DNA from: Castor canadensis | Lineage: Eukaryota; Chordata; Mammalia; Rodentia; Castoridae | Direction of reading: 5' to 3' | DNA: 64,000 nucleotides | NCBI RefSeq assembly: GCF_047511655.1 | Contig: NC_133398.1 | Coordinates: 57,076,638-57,140,637 of the forward strand | Part shown: positions 55,478 to 64,000 of the stretch, in pieces | Numbering within the stretch: position 1 is the stretch's first letter | How the letters are laid out: the number at the start of each line of letters is the position of its first letter | Notes under the pieces: model-generated | Told to the model about the DNA's origin: nothing | Databases searched by the model: none | What the model saw: the letters and a program-made list of their open reading frames with translations, nothing else | Translations under genes and position numbers: made by a program

Positions 55478-55985
55478 ACCAACAGCTAACATGACCTGCT
55501 CACTGTGTGGCAGGTGCTCTAAGTGCTTTACATTCACTTACTCTTTACCAGGAGACAGGAACTATAGTTGGGAAAATGTAGGTAAAGAGGACTGGATATG
55601 GTGGCTCATTTCTGTAATCCCAGCTTCTCAGGTGGCAAAGATCAGGAGTATCACTGTTCACCCTGGGCAAAAAGTGAGCGAGATCCCATCTCAACAAATA
55701 ACTCAGGACTGGTAGTATGTTTCTATAATCCTAGTTAGGCAAGAGCCATAGGTATGAGGATCTTGGTCCAATTCTGGCCCCAGGCAAAAACTTGAGACCC
55801 TGTGGAGAAAATACTAAAGCCCAAACGGACTGGGAACATGGTTGAAGTAGTAGAGGGCCTGCCTGAACTCAAACCCCAGTACAGCCAAACCCTCCCCCCC
55901 AGGAAATGGACATAAAGAGAAGTGAAATAATTTGTCCAACTTAAACTGTGGTAAGTGACAAAGTGAGGATTTAAAGCTACATGGA
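55478..55985 (+). mobile_element. MIR split by a trimeric SINE
   Basis: Left part: GACCTGCTCACTGTGTGGCA, GGTGCTCTAAGTGCTTTACA. Right part: GTGAAATAATTTGTCCAACT, GTGACAAAGTGAGGATTTAA. They join in MIR order once the SINE is removed. Confidence 0.78.
55590..55900 (+). mobile_element. trimeric SINE: B1 + B1 + ID
   Basis: First monomer: GACTGGATATGGTGGCTCAT, CTGTAATCCCAGCTTCTCAG. Second monomer: ACTGGTAGTATGTTTCTATA, CCAGGCAAAAACTTGAGACC. The ID unit follows: GGACTGGGAACATGGTTGAA, CTGAACTCAAACCCCAGTAC. Related flanks (GGGAAAATGTAGGTAAAGAG at 55570-55589 and AGGAAATGGACATAAAGAG at 55901-55919) look like a diverged target-site duplication. Confidence 0.82.
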
Positions 55986-55989
55986 CTAG

Positions 55990-56555
55990 CTTTTAAGACT
56001 GTGTTTTGGTTTGCTTTAGTTTCTATGCACGGTAGACCATGGTATCTGGGGATACGTGGTTCCAAGGAGGCGACAATGGAGGGAAACAATGCATGCTTGG
56101 GGAGCACAGAGCTCAGTGCTGTACTGCAGATGCTGAATTCATTTTTTTCACAGTGCCATCCAACTTTCCCCGAAGACCTGCAGCCTTCCAACGAATCTAA
56201 AAATTTCACTTTATCCCTTCAATTAAATTTAAGCACAGCACATTCACTTTTACCTCACCTTTTGGGCAACATTTGCTTTTCTGGGTGCAGATTTTCACAA
56301 GATGAAAGGCAGGGAAAAACTCAGAGCAAATCACATAAGGACTTAAACACAACTGACAATAATGTGGGTCTCACTGAGCACTTCCCCATACCCACTGAGC
56401 TGCGTGATGTGCGTGGGAATTAAAACTTTTTGGGTTTGAAATTTATTTTGTTTTTCTTTTATTGATTATTATTTTTTAACCACACTTAGCCAAAACTACC
56501 TGTGATAAATCTGTAAATAGGCAGGCTTGCTGTAGGAGCCATCAAGTCTGACCTC
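55990..56555. other. single-copy sequence, no gene seen
   Basis: It contains the longest frame of the window (56001-56423, 140 codons, plus). It shows no recognisable domain and an unremarkable composition. The opposite strand has a 131-codon frame (55814-56209) overlapping its start. Neither is called. Confidence 0.3.
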
Positions 56556-56559
56556 CTTT

Positions 56560-57455
56560 CCAGATTTTTGCGATGAACATTTTCATATGTACTGATTTTC
56601 TCCAGGGTGTAAAACTAGAGTCACAAAATATATGTGGAGGGTCACACAGCACAGTGCATGATCATCTCAAATGACTGTCCAAAGTACTTGCATGCACTCC
56701 CACCCTAGTGTAGAAAACCCTATGTCCTCGAGGCAAGTGCCATTGTCAGGCAGTAGGATGGTGTCTCACTGAGACCTTAACTTGCATTTCTTTAAATATT
56801 AATGAGCTCTTTCCACATGTATGTTCAATATTCATGTTACCTCTACTATGAAATACTTATGCCTGGCTTTTATCTATTTTTCTACAATATCATGTATCTT
56901 TTTTATTGAGTTGTAGAAAGTTCTTTAGTGTCTGACTACTAGGCCTTTGCCTATTGTAAGTGCCTACAGTATCTTCTTCCAGATCTCAGTCTTTACATTT
57001 CTTCATAGTGTCTTTTAATGATCAGATGTTCTTTATTTTAACATAATCAAATTTATTAATCTTTTCTTCTATCTGGCTACTTTATTTGAGGTCATGTTAA
57101 AAAAATTTCCTACTTTGAAGAAAGAAAAATATTTTTTCCAGATTTTCTTCCAAAATTTCTATAGCTTTGCCTTTCACATTGAAGTTCAAAATCTATTTTG
57201 ATCTGAGATTTTTTTGTGTGTATGTCCAAATGGGTAATTGTCCCAGAACTATGAAAATCCTTCCTCTTTCTTTCTTTTTCTTTTGGAAATACTAGGATTT
57301 GAACTTAGGCCTTGTACTTGCCAGGCAGGTGCTCTACCACTTGAGTCATGCCCCCTGGCCTAAAAAAGTCCTTCCTCTTTCTATCAATCAAAACATTCTT
57401 TGATTCACTTATTAGGTTCTTAAATTTTGATAGCACACCAAGTGTTGGTAAAATT
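56560..57455 (-). mobile_element. ancient L1M ORF2 fragment, split by a SINE
   Basis: The antisense L1 phrases are in order: GTCTCACTGAGACCTTAACT, TTGCATTTCTTTAAATATTA, TTTTTATTGAGTTGTAGAAA, AGGCCTTTGCCTATTGTAAG, AGATTTTCTTCCAAAATTTC, TGATCTGAGATTTTTTTGTG. Many stops are present. The adjoining L1 at 57460 lies in the opposite orientation, so these are two separate insertions. Confidence 0.7.
57271..57363 (-). mobile_element. ID-like SINE with target-site duplication
   Basis: Antisense tRNA-like SINE: CTAGGATTTGAACTTAGGCC (B-box region), GGTGCTCTACCACTTGAGTC (A-box region). Direct repeats AAAATCCTTCCTCTTTC (57254-57270) and AAAAGTCCTTCCTCTTTC (57364-57381) flank it, differing by one insertion. 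It sits in old L1M sequence. Confidence 0.94.
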
Positions 57456-57986
57456 TAGGGTTAAGAGACATTGGCAGGAGAGTAAATTAGTATTGCTTTA
57501 ATGGAGAGCAATTTGGCAATTTCAAAATTAAAAATGACCCACGTTTCTACTTCTAGGAATTTATACTACAAATTCACTCTGAAATATGCAGAGTGGCATA
57601 TGAACAATGTTTATTTTAGTATTTGTATAGTATTGTATTAATTGCAGCAAAACCACCTAAATTAATAGCCACCTAACTATTTATTATTGAGGTTAAATAA
57701 ACTATCATGCTCATTATGCATCTATTGAAAAAAAATAGGTCAGTGCTTTATCTACTAAGATGGTATGTTATCTAAGATATAAAAATGAATATATTTTCAA
57801 TATATGTATACAAAATATTTTATGTCCAGACATATTAAAATATATAACATTTTATAGAATATAAAAGCCAAGTACAAAAATTTGTTGTTACAAACTATAT
57901 TTTTATAAAATGGGATTTAATTGTTTAGGATAGCTCTAGAAAGTTACCCAAAAATTTGGAATAGTAGTTGTCCCTAGGAAGAGGAA

Positions 57987-58007
57987 CTAGGAGACTAGGT
58001 CTCCTAG
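57987..58007. repeat. perfect 9-bp hairpin next to the L1 insertion point
   Basis: CTAGGAGAC, a TAG spacer, then GTCTCCTAG form a perfect inverted repeat. Its last base is the first base of the L1 target-site duplication. Confidence 0.9.
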
Positions 58008-59038
58008 GAAGGAGATTTCTTTTTTTTTTTTTTAATTTTATTATTCATATGTGCATACAAGTCTTGGGTCATTTCTCCCCTGCCCCTACCCCCTCTCTTA
58101 CCACCCATTCCGCCCCCTCCCTCTCCCCCCCACCCCCTCAATACCCAGCAGAAACTATTTTGCCCTTATTTCTAATTTTGTTGAAGAGAGAGTATAAGTA
58201 ATAATAGGAAGGAACAAGGGTTTTTGCTGGTTGAGATAAGGATAGCTACACAGGGAGTTGACTCACATTAATTTCCTGTGCGTGTGTATTACCTTCTAGG
58301 TTAATTCTTGTTGATCTAACCTTTTCTGTAGTTCCTGGTCCCCTTCTCCTATTGGCCTCAGTTGCTTTTAAGGTATCTGCTTTAGTTTCTCTGCGTTAAG
58401 GGCAACAAATGCTAGCTAATTTTTTAGGTGTCTTACCTATCCTCACCCCTCCCTTGTGTGCTCTCGCTTTTATCATGTGCTCAAAGTCCAATCCCATTGT
58501 TGTGTTTGCCCTTGATCTAATGTCCACATATGAGGGAGAACATATGATTTTTGGTCTTTTGGGCCAGGCTAACCTCACTCAGAATGATGTTCTCCAATTC
58601 CATCCATTTACCAGCGAATGGTAACATTTCATTCTTCTTCATGGCTGCATAAAATTCCATTGTGTATAGATACCACATTTTCTTAATCCATTCGTCAGTG
58701 GTGGGGCATCTTGGCTGTTTCCATAACTTGGCTATTGTGAATAGTGCCACAATAAACATGGGTGTGCAGTTGCCTCTGGAGTAACCTGTGTCACAGTCTT
58801 TTGGGTATATCCCCAAGAGTGGTATTGCTGGATCAAATGGTGGATCAATGTTTAGCTTTTTAAGTAGCCTCCAAATTTTTTTCCAGAGTGGTTGTACTAG
58901 TTTACATTCCCACCAACAGTATAAGAGGGTTCCTTTTTCCCCTCATCCTCGCCAACTAATGCTAATTAAGGCTATTCTAACAGCGGTGAGGTGGAATCTT
59001 AGTGTGGTTTTAATTTGTATTTCGGAAGGAGATTTCTT
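58007..59038 (-). mobile_element. young 5'-truncated L1 with 15-bp target-site duplication
   Basis: The 15-base repeat GGAAGGAGATTTCTT occurs at 58007-58021 and at 59024-59038, identical at both ends. The T run from 58019 is the reversed poly(A) tail. The 3' UTR (58035-58516) is CT-rich on the plus strand (58075-58140). The ORF2 C-terminus follows at 58517-58942. The element is about 1.0 kb, truncated at its 5' end. The perfect duplication and near-intact frame mark a recent insertion. The 3' UTR resembles beaver-lineage L1 from memory. Confidence 0.95.
58517..58942 (-). pseudogene. L1 ORF2 C-terminal remnant (reverse transcriptase protein end)
   Basis: The last ~141 codons of L1 ORF2 remain in one frame on the minus strand. 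The C-terminal ORF2 domain marks are present: YCWWECKLVQPLW, LNIDPPFDPAIPLL, the MWYLYTMEFYAAMK stretch and a SLICGH end. Immediately upstream (58945-58943) a TGA replaces the usual cysteine codon TGT, so the frame is closed on its 5' side. The reverse transcriptase and endonuclease domains are absent because of truncation, so no active product is expected. Confidence 0.92.
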
Positions 59039-59119
59039 AATATTCTTCCTCTTTGTAGCTTTAGTGTTATTTAACACTCATGTATTACCTATAGATTATT
59101 TTAACCTTAATTGACTAAA

Positions 59120-60985
59120 AAAGTGAATGAATGAGTACAAAGACAGACAATTTGTGGATTCCACATTTGAGGGGCTGATTGTTTAAAAGAAGAAAAAAAT
59201 AGCCATCTGAATAGATACAAATAGTGGTAAGGGTACAAATAAGATGGCAACTGGCTGAAAAAGTTTTGAAGAGAGGGAAAATACTTCTTACTGGGCTTCT
59301 ATAGGTACTATATGTCTTACCTTTTTGTTTCTCCTGGATTATGTTTATATAAACTTAAATATACCACATATCTCTTATTACATTTTTCTCGACAGTATGA
59401 ACATTTACACTAATATTATTGTTGCTTATAACTGTTTCTGTCAACTTTCAAGGAAAAAAAACTATAAATCTTTCAGAATTTGAATCATGAAGGGAAAGGG
59501 AAAATTTCAATCTAGGTACGAACTTGATCATTCTCTTCACTAAAGGAAAAGTGAACATTTTTGGGATATCTTCTTTGGAATGTCAGACTTTGGGTTGGGA
59601 CTTAAATAGTGTTCTCTTATTTATGCCTTAGCACAATTCCAGATATTTTAATGCTTACTTTTAAATGAAGAAACTGGCTAAAGTCTACTTGGTGCCACCC
59701 ATTAACAGAGCTTCTCAAATTTTCCACTGGAGACAGAGGATGGAGAAAGCATATCCAATCTGGAGGTACAGTCAGAGTCAGCTTGTCCTGATTTAATGTA
59801 TTCTACTCTATTTTGCATGCTTTGCTTTAATAAGAAACAATAATGATCCTACATCAGCAATTAAAATTGATGTTCTAGGAAGCTTGAGGCTGTGTAGGCT
59901 ATGAAGAGGTGACCCTTGCCTCATGCCACACACACCTGAGGAATAACCCAGGGAGTAACTGAGTTTACTTTGCTTCTCGGACCCCACTGATCAAAGCAGT
60001 ATCATCATAGGGTGGCAGGGAAAATTTATGCAAACATTTCTTAACATATGGACACTTGTGTCTGAATAACCTATTTTACCAAGCAAATTGCTGGTACCCA
60101 TCCCAGATTTTACTGAATCTGAATCTGAGGATGGTGACTGTGAACCTCCATTTTTAAGGGGTATTTTTAGGTGACTCTTTTGTAGATTGAAGTCCCCGTA
60201 CATGAATGAAGCCCCACTGATTTTATTGCTCCCTTCTGAATCTATCTGGAAGTCTGGAATTCTGAGGCTGGCTTGGGTAACTCTCTCTGAACTCCTCTTG
60301 CTTCAGAACAAGAGGTTTCTGACTTAAACCACATCCTGAGGACTGAGTCCCGATGGCCTGCCTTCCATGTGCTACTTAGTGCCTCCTAACTGAAATCCTT
60401 TGTCCTCTGTCTGGAGCATACAGCAACATAGTTGGGAGGTTGGCTGTGAGTGATAACTCAAAAGGAAGATATTTTTATCTGAAGATTTGCAAGAACTAAT
60501 GATTAGCTTGGAAAGGCACAGTGCTGGCTGCTGTTAGCCGTGGGAGGTACATGGTGTGTGGAAGGAAGACAGGAAAAAAATCTACTTTCCTTTTCAATCA
60601 TATGCCTGAGGGTTTGGGCAATGGATTCAAGTTCTCTGATTTTCTGTTTTCCAGTTGGAGTCACCCAGTTGTCATCTGCCCCTGAGCCAGCTACAGAGGT
60701 GGGGAGAAGGGAAGCAAGGTGCAGGGCATCAGGTATTATGGATATTAAGTCAAGCGTGGTGCTAACTGCCTGTATTCCACAAACTAACTGTGTTCCCTTC
60801 CAGTTTTTTCCAAAAGATCTCAAATTCTCGTGGACTGTTTCTTTCCATTAGATCTGAAAAGTGTATCTTTCTGTTATATTCTTTCTCTAGATATCCTAAT
60901 CCAAAAGTGGTAACCATGATACAAACTGATTATTTTGATTTGTCTGTTCTTTTACCAGTTTTGACTGGAAATTCAGTGTTGCAGA
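59120..60985. other. single-copy sequence, no gene seen
   Basis: About 1.9 kb of ordinary DNA. Opposed frames at 60503-60823 (106 codons minus) and 60540-60851 (103 plus) cover the same bases and lack motifs. No named repeat was recognised. Confidence 0.35.
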
Positions 60986-60991
60986 TGTTAC

Positions 60992-61017
60992 CTTATTTTT
61001 TAAGCTTAAAAAATAAG
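60992..61017. repeat. 26-bp perfect palindrome
   Basis: CTTATTTTTTAAG followed directly by its reverse complement, centred on a HindIII-type AAGCTT. No spacer and no mismatch. Confidence 0.97.
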
Positions 61018-61019
61018 CT

Positions 61020-61700
61020 TTTATTTTTTGTATAAAGGGAAGAAAGACAATATAAAGGTAATTTTTGTATGTACTCAAAGCTTTTCTGAATCCAGGGCAA
61101 ATGTTCGATATAGAAATTACCCCAAATTAGAACATATCCTTCAGTCTGATAAAGCCAGTTTGCTTTTATTCAGACAAACCTTCCCTGGTATCCAAGCATG
61201 TGAGGTATCCATAGTGAGGGAGAGAAAAAGAAAGACAGAAAAAAGCATTTGGATAAGCTGACATGAACATGCAACTACACTTACGTTTCAGGTCATAGGG
61301 AAAGCAACCCAAATTTCTTGTTTCGATACCTGCCCTACATCCTCTATGTAAGTCAATTTCTAAAACTATTTTTGTGATTATAAAATAATAATGTTCCATA
61401 TAGAAAATGCAGAAAAGTGTAAAGAAATAAAAATTGCACATTATTCCATCCATCACTCTGATATACCCCAACATGCAGAGAAAAGAATTGTAAATATTTT
61501 GTGGTTTGCCCTACAAATACTCAAGTGTGTATGTGTTCACATGTGTACTCCATGCCCACTACAGTTTTGAACACAGAAGTCCAGCTATCCAACCAAATTC
61601 TCTCCCGTCAGGGCCAACCAGGTAAGTGGGAGGAGGTGTAACAGAGGCTCTCCCCTCACCACTTTGGTAAAACTACTCTCCTCAAGTTGCTCAACCTCTT
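61020..61700. other. single-copy sequence, no gene seen
   Basis: No exon or named repeat recognised. The 102-codon minus-strand frame at 61166-61474 has no motif. Confidence 0.3.
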
Positions 61701-61719
61701 CCTTTTCCTTTTTGTTTAA

Positions 61720-62390
61720 GCCCTTGGCACTTTTCCTTTTTATTTTACCTCTTACCAGTTTTGGGACCAGCTAACCATGCCCCCTTCTGGAACAGTCTTC
61801 TGCCCTGACTCCATGCCAGTGAACCCTCTTTTGTCTTCTCCCAAAACCTGATCACTTCTCCATTAATGACATTGACTATTCTCCTACCACCAATGATTGT
61901 GAAACATTGCTGCCCTTGAGAGTTCCGTCCTGGGTCTCATCACTGCAGATGTAGTGATTGATTTTCCTAAGAAGCTATGCCTTCTTTAATCTTCAAGCCT
62001 TCTTTCCATTCATTCTTTTCTGTTTCTGGAATATAGTCCTCTCTCCCTCCCTGCTCACATGCATGTTACCTAGATTGTGATGACACAACCTTAGGTCGTC
62101 AGTTTATATATGACTGTGTGTTTGCCTTTCCTAACACTTGAAGTCAGTGTGCTTTTGTGTGTGCCCTTAAGGCTCTGCCCTTTACCATTTTTAGTAGTAC
62201 TTTGTAATAACCTAGTTATCTGTCTATATGTTCTATTCAACTGTAAGAGGGGTGATGTTTTATTAGTAAGCACTATATCCCCAGCACCTGGAAGTATCAG
62301 GAATTTAGTGGACTCAGTATTTTTAGAGCAAGTGGATGCCAACCTGTCTGCTAACACTATTCATTGTGGTGTCTGTACAGTGCAACCAGC
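61720..62390 (-). mobile_element. L2 remnant
   Basis: The clearest part is 62220-62370: ACTGTAAGAGGGGTGATGTT, AGCACTATATCCCCAGCACC, TGGAAGTATCAGGAATTTAG. The upstream 61720-62060 is compatible with L2 but much weaker. The frames on both strands here (88 and 117 codons) are chance. Confidence 0.5.
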
Positions 62391-62394
62391 AAAG

Positions 62395-62635
62395 ATGGAT
62401 ACATCTTATATCAGCTGTATTCCTGCATTATATTATAGAAACAATTTTAGAAAAAGAAAATGAATTTCTTCTGAGAGAAGGATAGGTAACTTGGCTTTCA
62501 CCTGAAATCTGAGATTTTTAGTTCAAATATAAGTATTAAATAGTGAGGTACTTTCAATCCAAAAGCTACTACAGAATGAACTGATGACATCTTTTTCCTA
62601 GTGTTCTTTGAATGTTAGACAAGCCTTCATGAGGC
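62395..62635. other. single-copy spacer
   Basis: Nothing recognised. Confidence 0.3.
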
Positions 62636-62638
62636 CTC

Positions 62639-62796
62639 TGCTATGGACTGAATTATGTCCCCCAAAATCAATATGCCAAAGTCCTAACCCCCAATGTGAC
62701 TGACTCTATCTAGAAAGAGTCTTTGGGAGGTAATTAAGGTTATATAATGTCATAAGGATGGGGTCCTCATGCAAAGGGACTTCTCTTAAAAGAATA

Positions 62797-62849
<53 letters not shown>

Positions 62850-63028
62850 CTCTCCCTTTCTCTGTGCCTTGTGAGGATACAGCAAGAAAGCTGATACTGC
62901 CAAGGCAAGGAAAGGGCACTCAATATAGTTTGACCAAGTTGTCCATCTGTTTTTGAACTTCCAGCCTCCAGAATTTTAAAAACTTAAATTTCTGTTGTTC
63001 AAGCCATTCAATCTACAATATTTGTACA
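62639..63028 (+). mobile_element. MLT1-like MaLR solo LTR with (CT)n expansion
   Basis: TGCTATGGACTGAATTATGT, CTAACCCCCAATGTGACTGA, TTTGGGAGGTAATTAAGGTT, ATAAGGATGGGGTCCTCATG, CCTTGTGAGGATACAGCAAG, AACTTCCAGCCTCCAGAATT and AAATTTCTGTTGTTCAAGCC follow the MLT1 LTR order. A (TC)n tract at 62802-62860 has grown in the middle. Confidence 0.82.
62802..62860. repeat. (TC)n microsatellite inside the LTR
   Basis: About twenty-one uninterrupted TC units, then a few interrupted units to about 62860. Confidence 0.96.
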
Positions 63029-63029
63029 G

Positions 63030-64000
63030 ATACAGGCTTCCTGAGATTTCCTCTGTGTTGTTGTCTTGAATCTGTTGACTTTGAATGGAGTCTGGGATAT
63101 TGCAGGTGGTCAATGACCATGCAATTAATGAATGAGCTTTGGTGCATTTTCATACTGGGGCTGAAGATGGCATCAAAATGAGGTGGCCATTCAAGATGTA
63201 GGAAAATACTTATGTTCATATTATTGCTGCAGCTATTTGTCTATTAATTTTAGAGATATTTATAGATTATTAATTTTCCCAAAAGACATTGAATTTTCTT
63301 ATAGAATGTCATATTTTGCCATAGAATAATAAAGACATAGATGAGAAAATTGGTGGGGAATGGCAAGATAAATCCAGACCTAAAGTTGTCACACAGATGT
63401 CCAGAAGTACCTGTATCATTTGACTGAACGTCCTAGAATCCAAAGCAAAGGGTTAAACTGAGTCAGTTATAAGATTCACAGTATCCACAAGATAAAATTA
63501 AACCAGTTTTCTATGGAGGGAAGAGGTAAACTTACTCAAATCAGGCATTTATGTGTTTTGTTACCTGTTCTGTCTCCACTGCTCTGAACATTACCCAGTG
63601 AGAACATTACCCAGTGAGAACTGAGTAAGCCGTCCATTTTTAATAAATTAATAAAATGGCCTTTCCTAGTTCTAAAGGTACTAAAGATTTCTTTTTCAAA
63701 AAAGGTTAAACCATGTAATAAAATAGGGAACACCCTCAAGACATTGCTACAACAAATAGAATATTTAATTCCCTATGGTGGTTTCCTTTTCACCCTTCAA
63801 TGTAGGCTGTTGTTATGAAGTGCACAATAAAACCAACTCTGGAAGATCAGTGGCAGTTTCCTGCTGACCTGTCTCATGTCAAGGATAAAGTGCAACTATT
63901 TTTAGACAATATTCCACTAAGGATAGTTATTATAAAATATGATAAGAAATGGGCCTCTTCAGAAGGAATGGACTACTGATGATGTTGGTTGCATATTTTG
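63030..64000. other. single-copy sequence, no gene seen
   Basis: No exon or named repeat recognised up to the window edge. Confidence 0.3.
63586..63617. repeat. perfect 16-bp tandem duplication
   Basis: GAACATTACCCAGTGA occurs twice in a row, followed by a partial third start (GAAC). Confidence 0.95.

Larger units (their letters stand above)
57460..59115 (+). mobile_element. ancient L1M 3' half, split by a young L1
   Basis: Left part 57460-58006: GGAGAGCAATTTGGCAATTT, TTCTACTTCTAGGAATTTAT, GTATTAATTGCAGCAAAACC in L1M ORF2 order. Right part 59039-59115: the 3' UTR-like TTGTAGCTTTAGTGTTATTT. Removing the 58007-59023 insert restores a continuous old L1. Confidence 0.68.

Noticed and set aside
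56001-56423. 140-codon open frame, the longest in the window
   Set aside because: No domain or family resemblance, an opposing 131-codon frame overlaps it, and it has no exon or promoter context. Length is within chance for 64 kb in six frames.
58517-58816. 99-codon frame considered as a host gene
   Set aside because: It is the C-terminus of L1 ORF2 inside a truncated L1. The frame continues upstream to a stop at 58943-58945.
60503-60851. Opposed frames of 106 and 103 codons
   Set aside because: Same bases on both strands, no motif, no exon boundaries.

Overview
The window is nuclear DNA of a placental mammal and almost certainly of a rodent. It has no recognisable protein-coding gene, RNA gene or CpG island. 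The open frames are short (140 codons at most). They lack family motifs, lie in repeats or low-complexity tracts, or are the chance frames expected in AT-rich DNA. The rodent assignment rests on repeats seen directly: tRNA-derived ID-like SINEs, alone or fused behind one or two B1/7SL-like monomers, and LTRs of the MT/MaLR type. The particular SINE fusion and the L1 3' end at 58.0-59.0 kb resemble what I know of Castorimorpha, the beaver and kangaroo-rat group. That species call is inference from memory.

Layout. 0-6.4 kb: a 16-bp minisatellite, then a patchwork of old L1, ID/B1 SINEs, two LTRs and an L1 3' UTR-like tail. 6.4-10 kb: mostly single-copy sequence with L2 and MIR remnants and a homeodomain-motif-rich stretch at 7.56-7.85 kb. 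10.0-13.4 kb: one long decayed L1 on the plus strand, broken by a SINE and by a second L1 3' end, and carrying an internal 70-bp duplication. 13.4-19.2 kb: L2, Tigger-like DNA transposon, MIR and SINE remnants. 19.2-25.1 kb: largely repeat-poor, with a TATA-like site, several candidate conserved noncoding elements, a possible retrocopy and microsatellites. 25-35.6 kb: MIR/L2 remnants in single-copy DNA. 35.6-36.35 kb: the most striking non-repeat sequence, an AT-rich homeodomain-motif-dense block containing two diverged copies of a ~120-bp module. 37-43 kb: MER5-type elements, two MT-like LTRs and three SINEs with clear target-site duplications. 43-56 kb: mostly single-copy sequence with sparse repeats and another candidate element at 52.1 kb. 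56-59.1 kb: nested LINEs, including a young 5'-truncated L1 with a perfect 15-bp target-site duplication. 59-64 kb: single-copy DNA, a 26-bp palindrome, L2 and an MLT1-like LTR with a (CT)n expansion.

Taken together this looks like an intergenic gene desert or a very long intron holding several putative distal regulatory elements. No new protein system was found. The best leads are the duplicated noncoding module at 36.05-36.32 kb and the TAATCC cluster with a palindrome at 7.58-7.71 kb. Conservation could not be measured here, so every regulatory call is a candidate.
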